NCBI GenBank assembly: GCA_015486995.1
Contig: WFQO01000174.1
Coordinates: 1-37,657, forward strand
Reading direction: 5' to 3'
Source: Nitratifractor sp.
GTDB taxonomy: Bacteria; Campylobacterota; Campylobacteria; Campylobacterales; Sulfurovaceae
DNA: 37,657 nt
In this document: positions 23,029 to 31,232 of the stretch, piece by piece
Layout of the letters: each line of letters opens with the position of its first letter
Position numbering within the stretch: the stretch's first letter is position 1
Position numbers and translations under genes: made by a program
Notes under the pieces: generated by a model
Told to the model about the DNA's origin: nothing
Database searches by the model: none
What the model saw: only the letters and a program-made list of their open reading frames with translations

Positions 23029-24774
23029 TTAGACGCTACAGCTCGTGCTGACTTTGAAACTGCCCAGCTCCTTGCCTTTGGTATCGACGATATGCACCGC
23101 ACAGGCGATGCAGGGGTCGAAGCTATGGACGGTGCGCAGAATCTCCAACGGCTGCTCGGGATCGGCCACCTTGGTGCCGATCAATGCCGCCTCGTAGGCG
23201 CCCATACGCCCTTTGCCGTCGCGGGGTGATGCGTTCCAGGTCGAGGGAACGACGGCCTGATAGTTTTCGATCTTGCCATCTTTGACCTTGACCCAATGGC
23301 CCAAGGCACCCCGGGGCGCCTCCTCCAAACCGTAACCCTTGGCATCTTTGCTCACGGCATCAAAATCGAATTCCGTCCAGGTACTGTGGTCCCCGGCGGC
23401 GACATTGGCGGCCAGTTCATCGATCCACTCCATCATCACGTCGGCCATCATCTCCGTCTCGATGGCCCGGGCGGCGGTACGCCCTACGGTAGAAAAGAGT
23501 ACTCCCGCCGGTGCCGATTTGTCCAGACCCAACAGGTGCCCCAGGCGATCCAGGAAGCCCGTCACATATTTGGTAATTCGCTCGTCTTTGGAAGCGACCC
23601 CGACAACCATTCGTGCCAGAGGACCCACTTCGACCCGCGTATCCCCGAAAACAGGTGCTTTGATCCAACTGTATTTCTCCTCGGTTTTCAGATAGGCCAA
23701 GCCGTCGGCTTCCTTTTTCAAGCCCGTATACTCCGGGATTGTCGTCCCGTTGAAGGGGTGCTGAGGCGCGGGAGCCTTGTACCAGCTGTGGGTGACATCC
23801 TCGGTCACCTTCGCCTGATCGAAGGGGATTACCTTGCTCAAATCCCCGTTGACGACTACCCCTGAAGGGAAGAGAAGCGACGCTTTATAGAAGTCGTTGT
23901 CGTCCAGACGGAAGCCGCCGTAGGTCATATAGTTCTTCAGTCCGGCACCGGTACCGTCGAGAGCTTCGTCGGCGTAGACGGTGCCCGCCATCGCGATGTC
24001 GGCCAAATAGGCGTTTTTGATGAAGTTACGGGCTTTGGTCAGGATCGATTTGAACTCGGCGTTGCGGGCGGGGTTGATAATGTCCTGCACACAAGTGACC
24101 CCGCCGACGACGATGCTCTGGGGATGGGGCATCTTGCCCCCGTAGATCGCCATCAGCTTGGACATATCCCGCTGCAGATCCAAGGCCTGTAGATAGTGGG
24201 CGACGCCGATCAGGTTCTGCTCGGGAGTCAGCTTGTAGTGTTTGTTGCCCCAGTAACCGTTGGCGAAAAGTCCCAAACGCCCCTGCTTGACAAACTTCTG
24301 CAGCCGTTCCTGCACCGCGCGCAACTCCCCGACTCCCGTCCCGTAGGGAGTCTCGGTCCATTTGAGCGCCTCTTGAGAGGCTTTGACGGGGTCGGCTTTG
24401 AGGGCCTGAGTGATGTCGATCCAATCCAAGCCGTGGAGATGATAGAAATGCACCGTATGGTCGTGAAGATAGAGGGCCCCTTGCATCAGGTTCCGAACGA
24501 TTCGAGCGTTTTTGGGGATTTTTACCTTGAATGCGTTTTCCACCGCCTCGATGGAGCGCTGATAGTGGGTGCCGGTACAGACGCCGCAAATCCGCATCGC
24601 CAACAATCCGGCATCCCGGGGATCCCGTCCCTTGAGGATCGTCTCGATTCCGCGAAACATCGTGGAGCTGGCATAGGCATCTTTGATGACGTTGTTCCCG
24701 TCGATCACCGCTTCGATACGGAGGTGTCCCTCAATCCGGGTGATGGGGTCTACGATAATATGTTTGCTGCTCAT
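23029..24774 (-). CDS. hydB: Group 1 [NiFe] hydrogenase large subunit HydB
   Basis: A 581-residue catalytic subunit. The N-terminal ligand motif is RICGVCTGTH (Cys63, Cys66), the C-terminal one DPCIACAVH (Cys555, Cys558, His561), followed by a 20-residue tail to be removed by HydD. With HydA it oxidises H2 on the periplasmic side; it is carried through Tat bound to HydA, since it has no signal of its own. Motif context and the cytochrome b partner place it in membrane-bound group 1 (probably 1b). Confidence 0.96.
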   Translation of the reverse strand: MSSKHIIVDPITRIEGHLRIEAVIDGNNVIKDAYASSTMFRGIETILKGRDPRDAGLLAMRICGVCTGTHYQRSIEAVENAFKVKIPKNARIVRNLMQGALYLHDHTVHFYHLHGLDWIDITQALKADPVKASQEALKWTETPYGTGVGELRAVQERLQKFVKQGRLGLFANGYWGNKHYKLTPEQNLIGVAHYLQALDLQRDMSKLMAIYGGKMPHPQSIVVGGVTCVQDIINPARNAEFKSILTKARNFIKNAYLADIAMAGTVYADEALDGTGAGLKNYMTYGGFRLDDNDFYKASLLFPSGVVVNGDLSKVIPFDQAKVTEDVTHSWYKAPAPQHPFNGTTIPEYTGLKKEADGLAYLKTEEKYSWIKAPVFGDTRVEVGPLARMVVGVASKDERITKYVTGFLDRLGHLLGLDKSAPAGVLFSTVGRTAARAIETEMMADVMMEWIDELAANVAAGDHSTWTEFDFDAVSKDAKGYGLEEAPRGALGHWVKVKDGKIENYQAVVPSTWNASPRDGKGRMGAYEAALIGTKVADPEQPLEILRTVHSFDPCIACAVHIVDTKGKELGSFKVSTSCSV

Positions 24775-24776
24775 AA

Positions 24777-25997
24777 TTACTCCTCGTCTTTTTTACCTGC
24801 TGTTGCGCTGACCGCGGCGTGGATAGCGATGCCCACACCCGCCGCCGTCAACAATCCCAAACCGAACTGATCCACACTCTTTTCTACGCCGCCGGTGGGT
24901 GCTTTGATGTGGGCGTCGGCCATCGGACGCTCGTAAGCGTACTTGTCCCAAAACTGCGGCTCGGAGCAGCCGATACAGCCGTGGCCGGCACCGATGGGCC
25001 AGTTGGTTCCGCTGTTGTAGCGGACGATGGAGCAGTTGTTGAATGTCATCGGCCCCTTGCAGCCCATCTTGTAGAGGCACCAGTTGTTCTGTGCCCCCTC
25101 ATCTCCCCACTCTTCGACGAATTCCCCGGCATCGAAATGCGCCCGACGCTCGCAGTTGTCGTGGATCCGATAACCGAAGGCGAACTTGGGACGGTTGAGA
25201 TGGTCCAGTTCGGGAATCTGTCCGGTGAGGACGAAATGGATGATCGTTCCGGTGATGTTGGCCGGGTTGGCCGGGCAAGCCGGAATGTTGATGATCGGCT
25301 TGCCCTTGACGATGTCCTGGACCCCCACCGCTCCGGTGGGATTGGGGGCCGCCGCCGGTACCCCGCCGAAAGTGGCACAAGTCCCCACAGCTACCACCGC
25401 AGCGCTGTCACCGGCGACACGAAGCAGATGCTCTTCAAACGTTTCTCCTTTGGCTCCGATGGTACACCACTCCTTCCCTACTCCCACAGGCACAGAGCCT
25501 TCCACGACGCAAAGATATTTGTCCTTGAAGGTCTTCATCGCTTCGTCGAGATGTGCTTCGGCCTGATATCCAGCCGCCGCCATCAGCGTCTCGTTGAACT
25601 CCAGGTCGATGGTCTCCAGAATCAGCTCGTCGATGGTGGGCGAGTCGGAACGTAGAATCGCCTCGGAGTTTCCGGCGCAATCTTGCAGCTCGATCCAGAT
25701 CACCGGGACCCGGTTCATCAGTTCGGCGGCTTCGGCCACCAGAGGAGTGAAAGAAGCCGGCAGCATCAGCATCGCCGTGATCGCACTGGCCCACTTCATA
25801 AAGTCCCGTCGGCTCAGCCCTTCGGCATCCAAAGCCTTTTGGATATCCATTTTCGTCGCCGCCGGCGTCTGCCGCAATTCATTCAAGCGCTTCTCCATCG
25901 TTCGGCGCAGCTTCTCGTAATAGGCCTCCCCCCGATTGGTGTTGACCCGTACCCCCTTGGCGCCAAACATCTTCGCCAATGCGTCACGTCTATCCAT
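24777..25997 (-). CDS. hydA: Group 1 [NiFe] hydrogenase small subunit HydA
   Basis: A 406-residue iron-sulfur subunit with a Tat motif SRRDFMKW (Arg63-Arg64), hydrophobic h-region and a C-terminal transmembrane anchor (about 378-398). The region before the Tat motif is 60 residues long, but the ATG at 25997 has GGGAGG six bases upstream, so the long N-terminus is real. Cluster ligands: proximal Cys107, Cys207, Cys241; distal His279, Cys282, Cys307, Cys313; medial Cys322, Cys341, Cys344. The fourth proximal position, usually Cys in a CTGC motif, is Asn110 (DCAGN). Position 109 is Gly, so the extra-Cys oxygen-tolerant cluster of E. coli Hyd-1 is not present. Confidence 0.95.
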   Translation of the reverse strand: MDRRDALAKMFGAKGVRVNTNRGEAYYEKLRRTMEKRLNELRQTPAATKMDIQKALDAEGLSRRDFMKWASAITAMLMLPASFTPLVAEAAELMNRVPVIWIELQDCAGNSEAILRSDSPTIDELILETIDLEFNETLMAAAGYQAEAHLDEAMKTFKDKYLCVVEGSVPVGVGKEWCTIGAKGETFEEHLLRVAGDSAAVVAVGTCATFGGVPAAAPNPTGAVGVQDIVKGKPIINIPACPANPANITGTIIHFVLTGQIPELDHLNRPKFAFGYRIHDNCERRAHFDAGEFVEEWGDEGAQNNWCLYKMGCKGPMTFNNCSIVRYNSGTNWPIGAGHGCIGCSEPQFWDKYAYERPMADAHIKAPTGGVEKSVDQFGLGLLTAAGVGIAIHAAVSATAGKKDEE

Positions 25998-26009
25998 AAC
26001 ATACCTCCC

Positions 26010-26033
26010 AGTGAATAGTCATTCACTATCATA
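26010..26033 (-). promoter_or_regulatory. hydA promoter -10 box and putative TetR operator
   Basis: On the minus strand TATGAT (26033-26028) is followed directly by the inverted repeat AGTGAATGACTATTCACT (26027-26010; 7-bp arms, 4-base centre), then the GGGAGG ribosome site and the hydA ATG. The palindrome would cover the transcription start. The upstream 120 bases are AT-rich, as is usual for promoters in this phylum. No -35 consensus is obvious. Confidence 0.7.
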
Positions 26034-26160
26034 AAGGCGCCGAACTTATATGGATATTAAAAATCGATGATTTTCTTTAAAAAATTGTAAAATTCATAAT
26101 TTCTTATATAATTTCCGGACCAACTCCCAAAAAAGCATCTCTATCTCTTCCTTCAGACGC

Positions 26161-27426
26161 TCATTTCGTCGTACAGACGCTGCAGACATCGAAGGATTTA
26201 AAGACCAGCTCCGCCGGATCCTCCCGATGCAGGCCGATCAGTGCCGACTGGGCAATTCCCGGATTTTCTCGGCTCCCGTTGCCCAGATTCCATTGTGTCG
26301 GAGTGACGATCCGATAGCTTGCAATTTTTCCCTCTTTCACTCTCAGCCGATGAATCAGCGATCCTCGGGCCGCTTCGACGATTCCCGTTCCCTCCGCATT
26401 CTCAGGAAAAGGCCCCGGATCGATCCAGGCAGGTTCCGACAGATCGATACGAGCAATCAACGCTTCCGTATAGCGCAGCAGACGCGGGATTTCGCAGACT
26501 CGCGCCAGAATACGGCTAAAAAGGGAGTCGCCGTAACGGCGATGCGCTTCCCGGATCAAGGGAGTTTTCAGCAGCATCGCCCGAGCCAGCGGACCCGTCT
26601 CGTAACTTTTCCCCCGATAGAGGACACGACGCGCCCGGGACCCCTCGATCGCTGATTCCCGAAGATAACGCAGATCCAAATGCTTTTGCAGTCGTGTTCC
26701 GATGGATTTTCCCGCGGCAAACAAATCGTTCTGCCCGAACACGATGAAGCGATCGTGACTCCGTCCCAGCCGCTCCCAGCCCCGATCGAGGATTCGCTGC
26801 ATCGCCTGAGGAAGGTCCCCCGCACGTTTCAGCATCTCTTCGATGCGATCGCAATGCACGAAAAGCTCTAGGTCTACATCGATCACTCCCCGACGAAAAA
26901 GCTTTTGAAGATGCCGATGCCTCTGCCGCACTCCGAGGAGATCTACCGGCGTGATTTCACCGGTGATCCCTCCGGGGATTGCGTAACTGTTGTGGGGGTA
27001 TTGTCCCGCCAGAAGAGCGATCATCTCTCCCAAAATCCGTGAAGGCTCCAGGACTCTTCGCATCGGTGCCTCCAAATCCAACAGAGGCAGAATCGTCAAA
27101 TAAAACCATTTGAAATGGTTTTGCAAAAGTTCGAAGGCCAGGGTCAACTCCCGGACCGTCCGTGCCTTTCGACTGAGCTTCAAATCCGCGTAGCACTCCT
27201 CCAAAGCCCGTACCGTAGCGATCAGATGAGCGTGGCCGCAAATGCCGCAGACTCTCGGAGTGATCGTCAAAGCATCCCAGGGATCCCGTCCCTCCAGAAT
27301 TTTTTCGATCCCCCGCCCCGTCAAAAAAAGAATTTCGGCGAAATCCACCTGCTCCTTTTCGTAGACGTAGCGTACCTGCGCCTCCCCCTCGATCTTTTCG
27401 ATCAACTCCAGCCGAACTTCAGCCAC
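26161..27426 (-). CDS. Group-2-like cytoplasmic [NiFe] hydrogenase large subunit
   Basis: A 421-residue large subunit without export signal. The N-terminal ligand motif is RVCGICGHAH (Cys60, Cys63). The C-terminal motif is altered to DVCSVCTTK (Cys415, Cys418) and the protein stops there, at the point where other large subunits are cut. So no maturation protease is needed, and the usual Pro and terminal His are replaced by Val and Lys. Length and motifs suggest group 2 (2b-2d type), including H2 sensors and cytoplasmic uptake enzymes that may supply low-potential electrons for CO2 fixation. GTG start at 27426, overlapping the small subunit gene by 8 bases. Confidence 0.88.
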   Translation of the reverse strand: MAEVRLELIEKIEGEAQVRYVYEKEQVDFAEILFLTGRGIEKILEGRDPWDALTITPRVCGICGHAHLIATVRALEECYADLKLSRKARTVRELTLAFELLQNHFKWFYLTILPLLDLEAPMRRVLEPSRILGEMIALLAGQYPHNSYAIPGGITGEITPVDLLGVRQRHRHLQKLFRRGVIDVDLELFVHCDRIEEMLKRAGDLPQAMQRILDRGWERLGRSHDRFIVFGQNDLFAAGKSIGTRLQKHLDLRYLRESAIEGSRARRVLYRGKSYETGPLARAMLLKTPLIREAHRRYGDSLFSRILARVCEIPRLLRYTEALIARIDLSEPAWIDPGPFPENAEGTGIVEAARGSLIHRLRVKEGKIASYRIVTPTQWNLGNGSRENPGIAQSALIGLHREDPAELVFKSFDVCSVCTTK

Positions 27427-28294
27427 GCTTATCCTCCATCATCGGCCGCTCCAAACGCTCGATATGAAAGGCTTTGGCGATACCTGCCAGGCTCAGATAG
27501 GCTCGCCGCGGAACCCCCAGAGGCAACCGGGCGGGGATCCCCATACGTTTGGAAGTATGCCAAAGCCCCTCCCGCGGGAAATCGGGTTCGGTGCATCCCA
27601 TACAGGGCGTCCCTGCCCGGGTTTTGGAGTGGACCCCATTCCAGAGGATTTTGTTGCAGCTGCCGTGGGTGAAGGTCCCTTGACAGCCGTGCTCGTAAAA
27701 CATACACCCCTCCAACGCACCGAAACGGTGTTCGTCGATCTTGTATTCGAAATATTCGTTACGGGTACAGCCGTCGTGCACCGTATGGGCATAAAAATAT
27801 TTGGGACGATGCAACGTATCCAGAGGAAGTGGCTCTTCCGACCGCAACAGAGAAAGGGTCCCCGCCAATACCTCCGGCTGCACCGGACATCCGGGCAGAC
27901 TGAGGGTTTTCTCCCAGAAACCGTCAAAAAACCCGTGCCGCCGCTCTCCGGAGAAATGCAAACCGCTTCGTCCCTCCCCTCCTTGGGCGAAGATCCCTCC
28001 GAAAGTCGCGCAGGTTCCCACCGTCACGATGTATTTGGCCTCTACGGCATAACGCTCAAAAAGCTGTTTGTACGCAAGACGGTTTTTCACCAGGCCCTCT
28101 TCCAGCGTTCCGTCGACGAGAAGTATCTCTACCCCGTCGATCCCCTCCTCCACTTCCGCCAGTGTATGGGTCGAGGGGAGCAACGGATGGTAGAGCCACT
28201 CGAAATCCTCCTGCCACTCTTCGAAGCGCGGATAATTCAACAAAGCGTGAGCGTTTCCGTTGCACGCCAAAGCCGAAAGCCAGAGCAGACGCAT
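27419..28294 (-). CDS. Group-2-like cytoplasmic [NiFe] hydrogenase small subunit
   Basis: A 291-residue iron-sulfur subunit with no Tat signal and no membrane anchor, so cytoplasmic. Proximal ligands: Cys11, Cys95, Cys136; the usual second Cys is Asn14 (CNGN), as in cyanobacterial group 2 HupS. Distal: His173, Cys176, Cys197, Cys204. Medial: Cys213, Cys231, Cys234. The ATG overlaps the TetR stop by one base (TGATG) and its end overlaps the large subunit start, so regulator and hydrogenase form one translation unit. The electron partner is not encoded nearby. Confidence 0.88.
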   Translation of the reverse strand: MRLLWLSALACNGNAHALLNYPRFEEWQEDFEWLYHPLLPSTHTLAEVEEGIDGVEILLVDGTLEEGLVKNRLAYKQLFERYAVEAKYIVTVGTCATFGGIFAQGGEGRSGLHFSGERRHGFFDGFWEKTLSLPGCPVQPEVLAGTLSLLRSEEPLPLDTLHRPKYFYAHTVHDGCTRNEYFEYKIDEHRFGALEGCMFYEHGCQGTFTHGSCNKILWNGVHSKTRAGTPCMGCTEPDFPREGLWHTSKRMGIPARLPLGVPRRAYLSLAGIAKAFHIERLERPMMEDKRG

Positions 28295-28902
28295 CAGGAA
28301 GCCTTCAGTGCGTTGTAAATGTTTTCCGATATATCGTCGACATACTCCTCGAGAGTCTTGGGCAGAATATGCTCTCCGTTGAGAAAGACCATTCCCCCCA
28401 GATACCCCATAAAAAGACCGAAGGCACTGAAAAAGTCCTGGTTTTTCAACTCTCCGCTTGCCACACCGTCATCGAAAAAGATCATAATCTCCGTGACAAA
28501 TTCGTTCACGCAGATCATCCCCTCACACCCTTCGTGAAAAACTTCACGATTGGAGAGATAGACCCGCAGAAAAAAGTCGATCATCTCGGGCTCGTCCCGT
28601 GCCGTCTCGAAGTAGATCGTCACAATCCGACGGATCTTCTCCCGTACGGGAAGTTCCGCTTCGTTGATCTCTCGGATTCTTCCCCCCAGATAGGCCGAGA
28701 TCTCCCGGATGATCTCCTGGGCCAGAAGCTCTTTGGAGGAGAAATAGTTGTAGAGGTTGCCGACACTCATCTTCAGATCCCGGGCCATTTCCGGAATCGT
28801 GGTGGCATAAAAACCCTTTTCGGCAAAGAGTTTCAGTGCAGTCCGTACAATCTCGTTTCGTCTTTTGGCCTTTTTTTCCGCTCTATGCTGTTCTTTAATC
28901 AT
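28294..28902 (-). CDS. TetR-family transcriptional regulator
   Basis: About 202 residues from the ATG at 28902. The N-terminal helix-turn-helix is typical: EIVRTALKLFAEKGFYATTIPEMARDLKMS, then VGNLYNYFSSKELL (quoted in two parts; residues about 15-60). The C-terminal ligand domain has no recognisable specificity. It is the first gene of the operon with the second hydrogenase. TATAAT at 28914-28909 puts the transcription start at or near the ATG, so the mRNA may be leaderless; the frame upstream to 29013 is probably not translated. Two palindromes of TetR-operator type in front of hydA and nikM are its likely targets; no matching site was seen at its own promoter. Confidence 0.88.
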   Translation of the reverse strand: MIKEQHRAEKKAKRRNEIVRTALKLFAEKGFYATTIPEMARDLKMSVGNLYNYFSSKELLAQEIIREISAYLGGRIREINEAELPVREKIRRIVTIYFETARDEPEMIDFFLRVYLSNREVFHEGCEGMICVNEFVTEIMIFFDDGVASGELKNQDFFSAFGLFMGYLGGMVFLNGEHILPKTLEEYVDDISENIYNALKAS

Positions 28903-28908
28903 AGGAAT

Positions 28909-28914
28909 ATTATA
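28909..28914 (-). promoter_or_regulatory. -10 box of the TetR-hydrogenase operon
   Basis: A perfect TATAAT on the minus strand ends seven bases before the A of the TetR ATG. The would-be -35 region 17 bases upstream (ATTATT) is poor. Confidence 0.5.
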
Positions 28915-29029
28915 CGGAAAAAGGGGAGAAGAATAATGATGGGGATCGCTGAGTTCAAAGTAAAAGCTCTCTAAAAATTTTCTCAAGGACTTTGAAGGGA
29001 TAAATGTTGACAAATTGAAGAAGAAACAG

Positions 29030-29106
29030 TGGTACGCCCAGGAGGATTCGAACCCCCGACCTTCGGAACCGGAATCCGACGCTCTATCCAGCTGAGCTAT
29101 GGGCGC
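29030..29106 (-). tRNA. tRNA-Arg (anticodon CCG)
   Basis: A 77-base cloverleaf including an encoded CCA end. Acceptor GCGCCCA/TGGGCGT (first pair G-T), D-arm GCTC/GAGC, anticodon stem TCGGA/TCCGA with loop TTCCGGT giving anticodon CCG for CGG codons, and T-arm GGGGG/CCTCC with TTCGAAT loop. It lies downstream of the ribosomal operon on the same strand, just after its terminator. Confidence 0.96.
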
Positions 29107-29134
29107 AAAAAAAGTTTCGGGCCGAAACCCGAAA
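29107..29134 (-). terminator. Terminator of the rplQ-end ribosomal operon
   Basis: On the minus strand, stem TTTCGGG/CCCGAAA (7 bp, 6-base loop) followed by C and seven T. The T-run touches the first base of tRNA-Arg. Confidence 0.85.
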
Positions 29135-29137
29135 GAA

Positions 29138-29153
29138 ATTATAGCGAATTATA
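29138..29153 (-). promoter_or_regulatory. Two TATAAT boxes before tRNA-Arg
   Basis: Minus-strand TATAAT at 29143-29138 and at 29153-29148, the latter preceded by TGG (extended -10) and overlapping the rplQ stop. They probably drive the tRNA separately from the ribosomal operon. Confidence 0.5.
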
Positions 29154-29499
29154 CCAATTCGATGATGGCCATTTCGGCGGCATCGCCTCGGCGGGTACGG
29201 GTCTTGATGATCCGGGTATACCCGCCCTTCCGCTCGGTGTAGCGGGGAGCGATTTCCTCGACGAGGCGCTTGGTGCTGCCTTTGTCCTGGAGCTGGGAGA
29301 AAACCGCACGGTGGGCGTTGAAATCCCCGGCGGAGGCTTTGCTGATCAGCTTCTCGTAATACTTCCGCAGCTCTTTCGCCTTGGGCAGGGTGGTTTCGAT
29401 CCGCTCGTGCTCGGTCAGGGCGATGGCCAGGTTTTTCAGCAGCGCGGCGCGGTGCTGAGATTTTCGGCCGAGTTTGCGGTATCCATGTCTATGTCTCAT
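29149..29499 (-). CDS. rplQ: Ribosomal protein L17
   Basis: A 116-residue large-subunit protein starting [17 protein letters not shown], the standard L17 N-terminus, with [19 protein letters not shown] following. Last gene of the operon, 15 bases after rpoA, followed by a hairpin terminator. Confidence 0.97.
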   Translation of the reverse strand: MRHRHGYRKLGRKSQHRAALLKNLAIALTEHERIETTLPKAKELRKYYEKLISKASAGDFNAHRAVFSQLQDKGSTKRLVEEIAPRYTERKGGYTRIIKTRTRRGDAAEMAIIELV

Positions 29500-29514
29500 G
29501 GGAATCCTTTTCTC

Positions 29515-30516
29515 TTATTCTTTGAGTTGTGCTAGCTTGCTTTCCAACGCGGCGCGGGTCTTCTCGTCCAATTCGAATTCGGCGCCGAAACCGTGCTCGG
29601 CCAGAACCTCCTGGATCTCATCCAGGGATTTTTTGCCGAGGTTTTTGATTGCCTTGAGCTCGTTCTCGTCCATCAGGACCAGCTCACCGAGATACTTGAT
29701 CCCGGCACGGTCAAGGGAGTTGAAACTCCGGGCGCTGAGGCCCAGGGTGTCGACGGGGACCAGGAAGGATTTCAGCTCACTGGAGGCCCCACTCTGAGCG
29801 CGGCGTCCGCTTTCAAGGTCGATATCGAGAACCGTGCTAAAGACCGAAAGTTGGCTGTTCATCGTCTCGAGGGCGTTGGTCAGAGCTTCGACCGGGGTGA
29901 TCTGTCCGTCGGTCTCGATTTCGAAAACGATCTTCTCGTAATCGGGATTGTCTTCAACGAGAACATTCTCGATGCTGTAGTTTGCTTTGCGTACCGGAGT
30001 GAAGAAGGCATCCAACGCAATCGCTTCGCTGTCTACGTCCTCGCGGAGGTCTTCGCTGGGAACGTAGCCGATCCCTTTCGCGATTTCAACGGTGAAAGTC
30101 AGCTCTCCATCCTCGTTCAGAGTCGCCAGGGGCGCCTCGGGGTTGACGACATCGACGTCGTCATTGACGAGGTCGGCCGCAATGATCTCTTTGGGACCTT
30201 TGAAGCTGTAGCTGACAACGGCGCGGTCGAGCTCTTCACGAACTTTGAAACGAATACTCTTGAGGTTGATGATGAAAACGGCGATGTCCTCATGCATTCC
30301 CCGGATCGAGTCAAACTCGTGCGCGGCTCCCTCGATCTTGACGGAAATGGGAGCATAACCGATGGAACTCCCCAGCAACAGGCGTCGCAGAGGATGCGCC
30401 AAGGTGACCGCGTATCCGCTCTCGAAGGGGTAGGCGCTCACCAGCGCGCGGGTGGTGCCGATCTCTTCGACTTCCACCTCGCTAGGCAGGAAAGGCGCTG
30501 TTTTGATTTTTCTCAT
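29515..30516 (-). CDS. rpoA: RNA polymerase alpha subunit
   Basis: A 333-residue alpha subunit. The N-terminal domain for dimerisation and beta/beta-prime binding contains EPFESGYAVTL-like PFESGYAVTLAHPLRR. The C-terminal domain (LGLSARSFNSLDRAGI, then LGELVLMDENELKAIKNLG) has the helix-hairpin-helix surface that contacts UP elements and activators. Placed between rpsD and rplQ as usual. Confidence 0.97.
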   Translation of the reverse strand: MRKIKTAPFLPSEVEVEEIGTTRALVSAYPFESGYAVTLAHPLRRLLLGSSIGYAPISVKIEGAAHEFDSIRGMHEDIAVFIINLKSIRFKVREELDRAVVSYSFKGPKEIIAADLVNDDVDVVNPEAPLATLNEDGELTFTVEIAKGIGYVPSEDLREDVDSEAIALDAFFTPVRKANYSIENVLVEDNPDYEKIVFEIETDGQITPVEALTNALETMNSQLSVFSTVLDIDLESGRRAQSGASSELKSFLVPVDTLGLSARSFNSLDRAGIKYLGELVLMDENELKAIKNLGKKSLDEIQEVLAEHGFGAEFELDEKTRAALESKLAQLKE

Positions 30517-30539
30517 ATACTAGCCTTTGCTATTTACGC

Positions 30540-31166
30540 TTACTTGGAGTACAGCTCGACGATCAGACGCTCTTCAACCGGGATGGAGATCTCTTCTCTC
30601 TCGGGAATCCGGGTAAAGATCCCGAACAGCTTGTCCTTGTCCACATCCACCCACTCGACGAGACCCGTCTGATTGGTCAGTTCCATCGCCCGCTGGATCT
30701 GGGGGTTGTTTTTGCTCTTCTCACGGACTTCGACCTTTTGGCCGGGCTTGACACGGTAGGAAGGAATATCCACACGGCGTCCGTCGACCAGGATGTGACC
30801 GTGGTTGACCAGCTGGCGGGCAAAGGCACGGGTCGTCGCAAAGCCCATCCGATAGACGACGTTGTCCAAACGCTGCTCGAGAAGTTGAACCAGCAGCTCT
30901 CCGGTGTTGCCTTCGAGGCGGTTGGCCTCTTTGAAGATGGAGCGGAACTGTTTCTCGCTCACACCGTACATAAATTTCGCTTTCTGCTTCTCACGCAGCT
31001 GCAGGCCGTATTCACTGATCTTCGTACGGCGCTGACCATGCTGACCCGGGGGATAGGGACGCTTCTCGAGGGCGCTCTTGCCCGCGAGACGGCGCTCGCC
31101 TTTCAAGCCGAGATCGACACCGAGGCGTCGTTCGAGTTTTTCTCTGGGACCTCTATATCTTGCCAT
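30540..31166 (-). CDS. rpsD: Ribosomal protein S4
   Basis: A 208-residue primary 16S rRNA-binding protein. It begins [14 protein letters not shown] and has the S4 RNA-binding domain [12 protein letters not shown] ... [19 protein letters not shown]. No zinc-binding cysteine cluster is present, so it is the Cys-minus form. In many bacteria S4 represses this operon; the leader for that is not obvious here. Confidence 0.97.
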   Translation of the reverse strand: MARYRGPREKLERRLGVDLGLKGERRLAGKSALEKRPYPPGQHGQRRTKISEYGLQLREKQKAKFMYGVSEKQFRSIFKEANRLEGNTGELLVQLLEQRLDNVVYRMGFATTRAFARQLVNHGHILVDGRRVDIPSYRVKPGQKVEVREKSKNNPQIQRAMELTNQTGLVEWVDVDKDKLFGIFTRIPEREEISIPVEERLIVELYSK

Positions 31167-31232
31167 CTTTTTACCTTTTGTCTCTATTCTCTATTTTCTA
31201 AACGCTATGCAGAACCTAAAAAACCGTCTCGA

